NCBI GenBank assembly: GCA_902729315.2
Contig: LR746278.1
Coordinates: forward strand, 3,295,501-3,359,500
Source of the DNA: Spirodela intermedia
Taxonomy: Eukaryota > Streptophyta > Magnoliopsida > Alismatales > Araceae
DNA: 64,000 bases
Direction of reading: 5' to 3'
Shown here: piece by piece, positions 59,641 to 64,000 of the stretch
Layout: each line of letters opens with the position of its first letter
Numbering within the stretch: position 1 is the first letter of the stretch
Position numbers and translations under genes: made by a program
Notes under the pieces: model-generated
Seen by the model: the letters and a program-made list of their open reading frames with translations, nothing else
Told to the model about the DNA's origin: nothing
The model's database searches: none

Positions 59641-60859
59641 TAGTAAGTTACTACAAATTTACATGGCTTTATTTTTGGATAATGGTCTTCTGGAATTTTT
59701 TATACTACAAAATGTATTTGATTCAATTCTAAATGACCCTTTCTCCTTTTAAAATGAATGCTATTACAATTCTAGTCTTGAAAAAAAAGTAACAATATGG
59801 TTCTAAATTGAAAACATATCAAAGGAGAGCATTGATTTTGTGATCCATGTTTTAATTCAAACAATTGAAAACACCTTTGCAATACAAATTATAACTTTTC
59901 TAGTACTTAGAGATTAGTAAAAAACAATTTAGTGATTTTCATTACTTATCCATTCTTCCACTTTACACTTAAGTTGATGCTTACATCATCTGCTAATTGT
60001 TTAATTTACTAGCTATCATTAATCGCCACACCCTTTCCATTTAGACAAAATTATCTTTGATAGTAGTAGACCTAGAGGTCAATTTATAGGCATCATTTTT
60101 CTTTTTTGAGAGCTGGCTAATGAGGTTATAGCATATATATTCATAGATATGTTGAAGACATCCATGGAAGATATCAAGACAATCTCACAAACTTTGTGTT
60201 GCCAAAAAAGCATCCTGTAGTCATAGAGCTGACCAACAGAAAGTGAAGCCCCTATCAAGCATTATCCCTAGAATATCATCGTGGAGAGAATCATTACTTT
60301 CTTTAATTCAACTATACCATAAGGGAGTGTGTTGGTGTAGGTAATAACATTAAAGTAACATGATGACGTCACAATAGATTATTTCTGCTATTTCAAAATT
60401 GATATTGACAAAGAATGGAGAAAGTTCTTGTCTCATTCATACTCTTGATTCCCCCTCTCATTATAGTTTCTTTATTTTTACCTTGACCTCCTTATTTCCA
60501 TTTGTATCACTGAATTTTTAAATTTTTCTATAAATTTTGTTGAAATTTAATTTATTTGAAATATCTCCTCTAAGACATTTAAGAATTTTAAAGGATGAAA
60601 GTAAAATCCTAGCTGGAAAACGTTTTCATAATACTGATCCGAAAATTAGTCATAAAAATTGATTGAAAAGTTTCAACAATAGGGCAGAATTTAGGGGCCA
60701 ATCTAGCTTATTTTTATCCTTAGGCTCTTCGTTAAAAAGTTTAGCTAATTTAGTAACCATATGTTTATCACTTACAAGCTTAATTTAGTAAGGGATTAAG
60801 TGTAAGTTTTAGCTCATGGTATTGATGAATTATAGGATGTTTAATATTTTTTTCAGCTT
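59641..60859. other. AT-rich DNA, probably the decayed 5' part of a gypsy element
   Basis: No domain is readable. It lies immediately upstream of recognisable RT sequence and has similar AT-rich composition, so it probably contained gag and protease, but this is inference. Confidence 0.35.
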
Positions 60860-62520
60860 AATATTTAAATAAAATATCATTAAATCAAGCTTAACGAAAA
60901 TGACATACTTAAGGCCTATTTATAAATTCATTATAGTCATTATGAGTTATTGGTCATGGCTCTAGGTTTCACCAATGCTCCAACCTTAAAAAAACTTATG
61001 ATCTTTGTTCTCTAATAATTTCTTCAAAAGTTTGCATTCATAATCTTTGATGACATTTTTTTTCACAAGGTAATCTCTACAACAGATTAGTGATCTCATG
61101 ATGATATTTTAAATATACAAAGTAAATCAACTCGAGGTCAACAACTCAAAATGTCATTTTTCTTAAATAAGATGGGACCATTTGTGGCATAAATAGTGAT
61201 GTCATGCTAACAGCCAAGAGAAAGTAATAAAAATTCTTGAGAGGTTTCTTTTTTTCACATGGTACAAAACTTTTTGATTAAGCAATATGGACGTATTCAT
61301 TGTCCCTTGAATAATCTAATGATGAAAGAGGTTTTATCATGAAAAGCAAAGCTCATTAACCCATTAACCCCTTAAATAGTTTAGAAAAATGATAAAAAAT
61401 CTACGAGCCTATAATTACAAAATGATAGTATGAAATTTTGTGATCAAGTATGGTAGATTAAGAGTTGGGGTAGTTGTGGAGTTCATTTAAGAAAACTGAC
61501 TCATGGAATACATGAGTAGGTTGCTAGGCATGAAATATTAAAACATAATCTACCTTTGAATGGAAAATATAAGGAATAATAGAATTTTTTGAAAACTAGA
61601 GATCTTATTCAGTTGGAAAAAATTTAATAACCAGAGCTAACTCAAGTATTATAAAGTGTTAAATGGATCAAAGGATCCTCACTCTAGCCCAACATACGAA
61701 GGTCTTAGGGTTTGATTATGTGACTAAGGGTAAATAAGGAGTCTTCTATTTGAGGGGGTGATTAACTCCTAAAGAGAGGAAGAGGTATACTACGCCAAAA
61801 CTAGCTTTTAAGTGGTTTTCCAAATACTAGGAAGAGTTTCAATCATATCACAGGAATAATACCAATGGAAAAAGAGGGAACTTGGAAGACATATGTCCTT
61901 CTTGAAGGAATATACATTTAAAAATCAGATCTAACTTGTTCAAATGAGAATTTTTTATTAAAGAATTTCATAACTCTCCCATGACAAGGGAATGTGCTAC
62001 TATAGTGCATTATAACGTTTTTATTGGGAAGGTGTGAAGTATGAGATAATAAAATTGGTGAAATATTATTAAATTTTTCTAAGTAAAAGGTATGAAAAAA
62101 ATTGCTTCACTGGTCCTCATACAAGCTTCAGTGACAGTTCAAATCATGTGGTCATCTTTGCCCAGTGAGTTTTACCCAAGGCTTACCCATGTAGACTCAA
62201 TTCAATACCTTTTTTAGCTGGAAACGAATTCCCCAAGTATGATCATCTTAGTCTTGTGAACCGTACTTAAGCCTAGAGAATATAATATTTTTTAAAAATA
62301 TGTTCCGAAGTCTTAGGAATGCAATATGATGAGGTATTTAACACCATTGTGACTGATAAGTATTTTAGCGACGATGACCAGATTTTCACCACTAACATTT
62401 GGAAAGTTTTCAGTCTTCATAACAGCTAACTTGAACATTAATAAGCCTTTTCATAACAAATTAATGGGCAAATATTGACGTGTGAAGAGGATTTTCTTAG
62501 ATTAAGCAAACAGTAACACC
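60860..62520 (+). pseudogene. Ty3-gypsy pol relic (RT, RNase H, integrase)
   Basis: The order of decayed motifs is that of a gypsy pol. RT has IKLNENDILKAYL then LVMALGFTNAPT (60953-60985, canonical LVMPFGLTNAPATF), IIFDDIFFH with the catalytic FDD at 61046-61054, and the connection IKQYGRIHCPLNNLMMK (~61280-61330). RNase H-like KVLGFDYVTKGK and LTPKERKRYTTPKLAFKWF are at ~61705-61820. The integrase zinc-domain start IKEFHNSPM is at ~61958. An integrase-core piece, DDDQIFTTNIWKVFSLHNS, is at 62370-62425. Stops and frame breaks are frequent. No LTR ends or primer site were found for it. Confidence 0.75.
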
Positions 62521-63660
62521 ACTTAAAAGAAAGGGCTATTAACTTAGAACTAGTTGGATTTTAAAAGTGTGAAGCTTCATGTTATTTATTAAAGGCATAA
62601 GTTGCAAGTTGAAATACATTTTTATTAGTCTAATCTAATTATCAAAATAATTTTATTAGTGTCTAATGTGTGAAATCGAATCTTTGGATTGGTCACTATT
62701 AATTTGCACAAGCCATTCTTCCCTGCAATTCAGATGAGAAGGAAGGGCTTTCCACGATCTCTACACAGACCTTACTTTAGGATGGAGGAAGCTTCTAGGG
62801 AGAATGTATACCTATTTAAACAACTCTTTCCCAATCTGACCAAGGAAAAAATGGCAAGGATAAATATGATCTCCAATAAATGGGCAGAGTCGAGGAAGGG
62901 ATAGAGTGAAACCAATAGATTTTGGGAGTCACAACTCAGTCATAATTCTAGTGTCTATTAAATAAATAGATAAGCGAACAATAAGAGGGTAATTGTTCTA
63001 TTCCTCCCTTGCCAATGTACTCCTTGTGAAGACTTGCGCCCAAGCAATTAGGAACATATCAACTACATTCCATAAAGTCTCTAGTTATCATCTTCTCGCG
63101 ACCGTTCCTGCCGAGTAAAGATCCAAGCGCAATGAAAAGTTTTAATGTGATGTTCATTCTGAAAGATTCACTAGGCTAGGTAACTTTACTGAAGCCAGAG
63201 CCGACCAAACTCTACAGAAGAGCCCATAAGCCCGGTTCCATGGCAAATTCCTCCTGAGCTGTAGAGAAGCCCCTAGATCAGCCCGGGACAGCCAATGGCA
63301 TGAAAAGGAGGTGATGAGAGCTGTCAAGGGAAGGGTTGAACTCAGGTTATACAACACTCGATGAAATAAGTGTCTGCATGGCATTTTGTCTACCCAGTTT
63401 GAAAATGAACTTTTAGAGGAACACCAGTATGGGTGTGCAAAGAAACATGTAGCAAAAACGGGAGGTAGATGAGGGGCTGGCTCAGCCACCAACCATTAGC
63501 CTTGGCCAAGAAGAAGACTGAAACATAAATATCCCATTAATCAGTTCGTTCTACGCGAAGCCAAAATTAAGAATTTCACAGTTGTAAGCTAGAGGTGAGA
63601 ACTATTAAATTAACCAGTGTTCCATGTCTGTCGGCCATCTATTTCTCATCAATCAAATTT
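62521..63660. other. Unassigned DNA after the gypsy relic
   Basis: A 71-codon frame at 62689-62904 (ends LFKQLFPNLTKEKMARINMI...) and a 112-codon minus-strand frame at 63154-63492 have no recognised domain or gene signals. GC rises from about 63090. Confidence 0.3.
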
Positions 63661-63689
63661 ATCCCTTTACAAGTAACTTCTTGTGACAG

Positions 63690-64000
63690 GGTCAACGGAA
63701 CCCAATCCTCGGTGGGGACACGATCTTCGACAGGTAATGTATAACAGACCACAGCAGAGTAAGGTCAAGCTCCGAGAAATCGGGACCCAGGAATTTGGTG
63801 GCGCCGTGGTCCAGGTAGGGGATGCCGGAGCCGGCCACTGAGCCGAGCTGGGGATGTGAATCATGGGCTTGCCGGAAAATGGCAGTTTGGAGATGTCAGA
63901 TCGATCATCTCCCCCGCCGTAGCAGATCCAAGTGGCCGCGTGGGAGGAGGCCTCTGGACGGTGGTTCATGGCCGTTTCTGGCTTCAGAGCCAGCCAACTT
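63690..64000 (-). other. Coding-like minus-strand stretch at the window edge
   Basis: Reading leftwards from 64000, one frame gives AMNHRPEASSHAATWICYG, GGDDRSDISKLPFSGKPMIH. From about 63860 an adjacent frame gives GSGIPYLDHGATKFLGPDF and SELDLTLLWSVIHYLSKI. GC content is high and both peptides look protein-like, but they are in different registers, so there is either an indel or chance. I do not recognise a family. It could be the start or an internal exon of a gene extending beyond the window. Confidence 0.3.

Noticed and set aside
1-64000. CRISPR array, prophage, bacterial operon or organelle insertion
   Set aside because: No regularly spaced identical repeats, phage genes, clustered same-strand ORFs or recognisable plastid or mitochondrial genes were seen.

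Overview
The window looks like nuclear DNA of a flowering plant. It holds three recognisable protein-coding genes of land-plant families (an ALOG/LSH protein, a P-class pentatricopeptide-repeat protein with many introns, and a group IIe WRKY factor). These have GT-AG introns, CT/GA-rich leaders and wide intergenic space, and they are set among decayed LTR retrotransposons. I cannot name the species. No bacterial operons, CRISPR arrays, rRNA genes or intact tRNA genes were seen.

Layout. 1-21.3 kb is an AT-rich graveyard of LTR elements. It contains a minus-strand copia integrase relic, a 1.7-kb dispersed repeat (R1), and at least five pieces of one LTR family, here called LTR-A (A1-A5). Two of these are solo LTRs of about 1.64 kb: one nested inside an older LTR-A, the other inserted in a copia relic. 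It also holds two inversely oriented copies of a copia family (copia-B) and the gag start of the LTR-A-bearing Ty3-gypsy element with its primer-binding site. 21.3-28 kb is GC-richer, microsatellite-rich DNA with coding-like scraps but no gene I can support. 28.39-29.23 kb is an uninterrupted ALOG-domain gene (+). 29.3-33.2 kb is gene-free. 33.3-43.2 kb is again AT-rich and holds the second R1 copy and a decayed gypsy primer site. 43.6-50.7 kb is a nine-exon PPR gene (+) of the Arabidopsis EMB2279/DG1 type. 52.16-54.73 kb is a three-exon WRKY14/35-type gene (-), convergent with the PPR gene. 55-59.6 kb is intergenic with several microsatellites. 59.6-62.5 kb carries a Ty3-gypsy RT-RNaseH-integrase relic (+). 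The last kilobase has a coding-like minus-strand stretch that may be the edge of another gene.

The three genes are functionally unrelated: an organ-boundary type nuclear regulator, a probable organelle RNA-binding protein, and a WRKY transcription factor. There is no cluster or pathway. The most informative structure is the nested retroelement history in the first 20 kb, including exact target-site duplications, an inverted pair of solo LTRs, a hairpin at the LTR end and a conserved tRNA-like B-box inside the LTR. The open questions at the two ends of the PPR reading frame come next. I did not find a convincing undescribed system.
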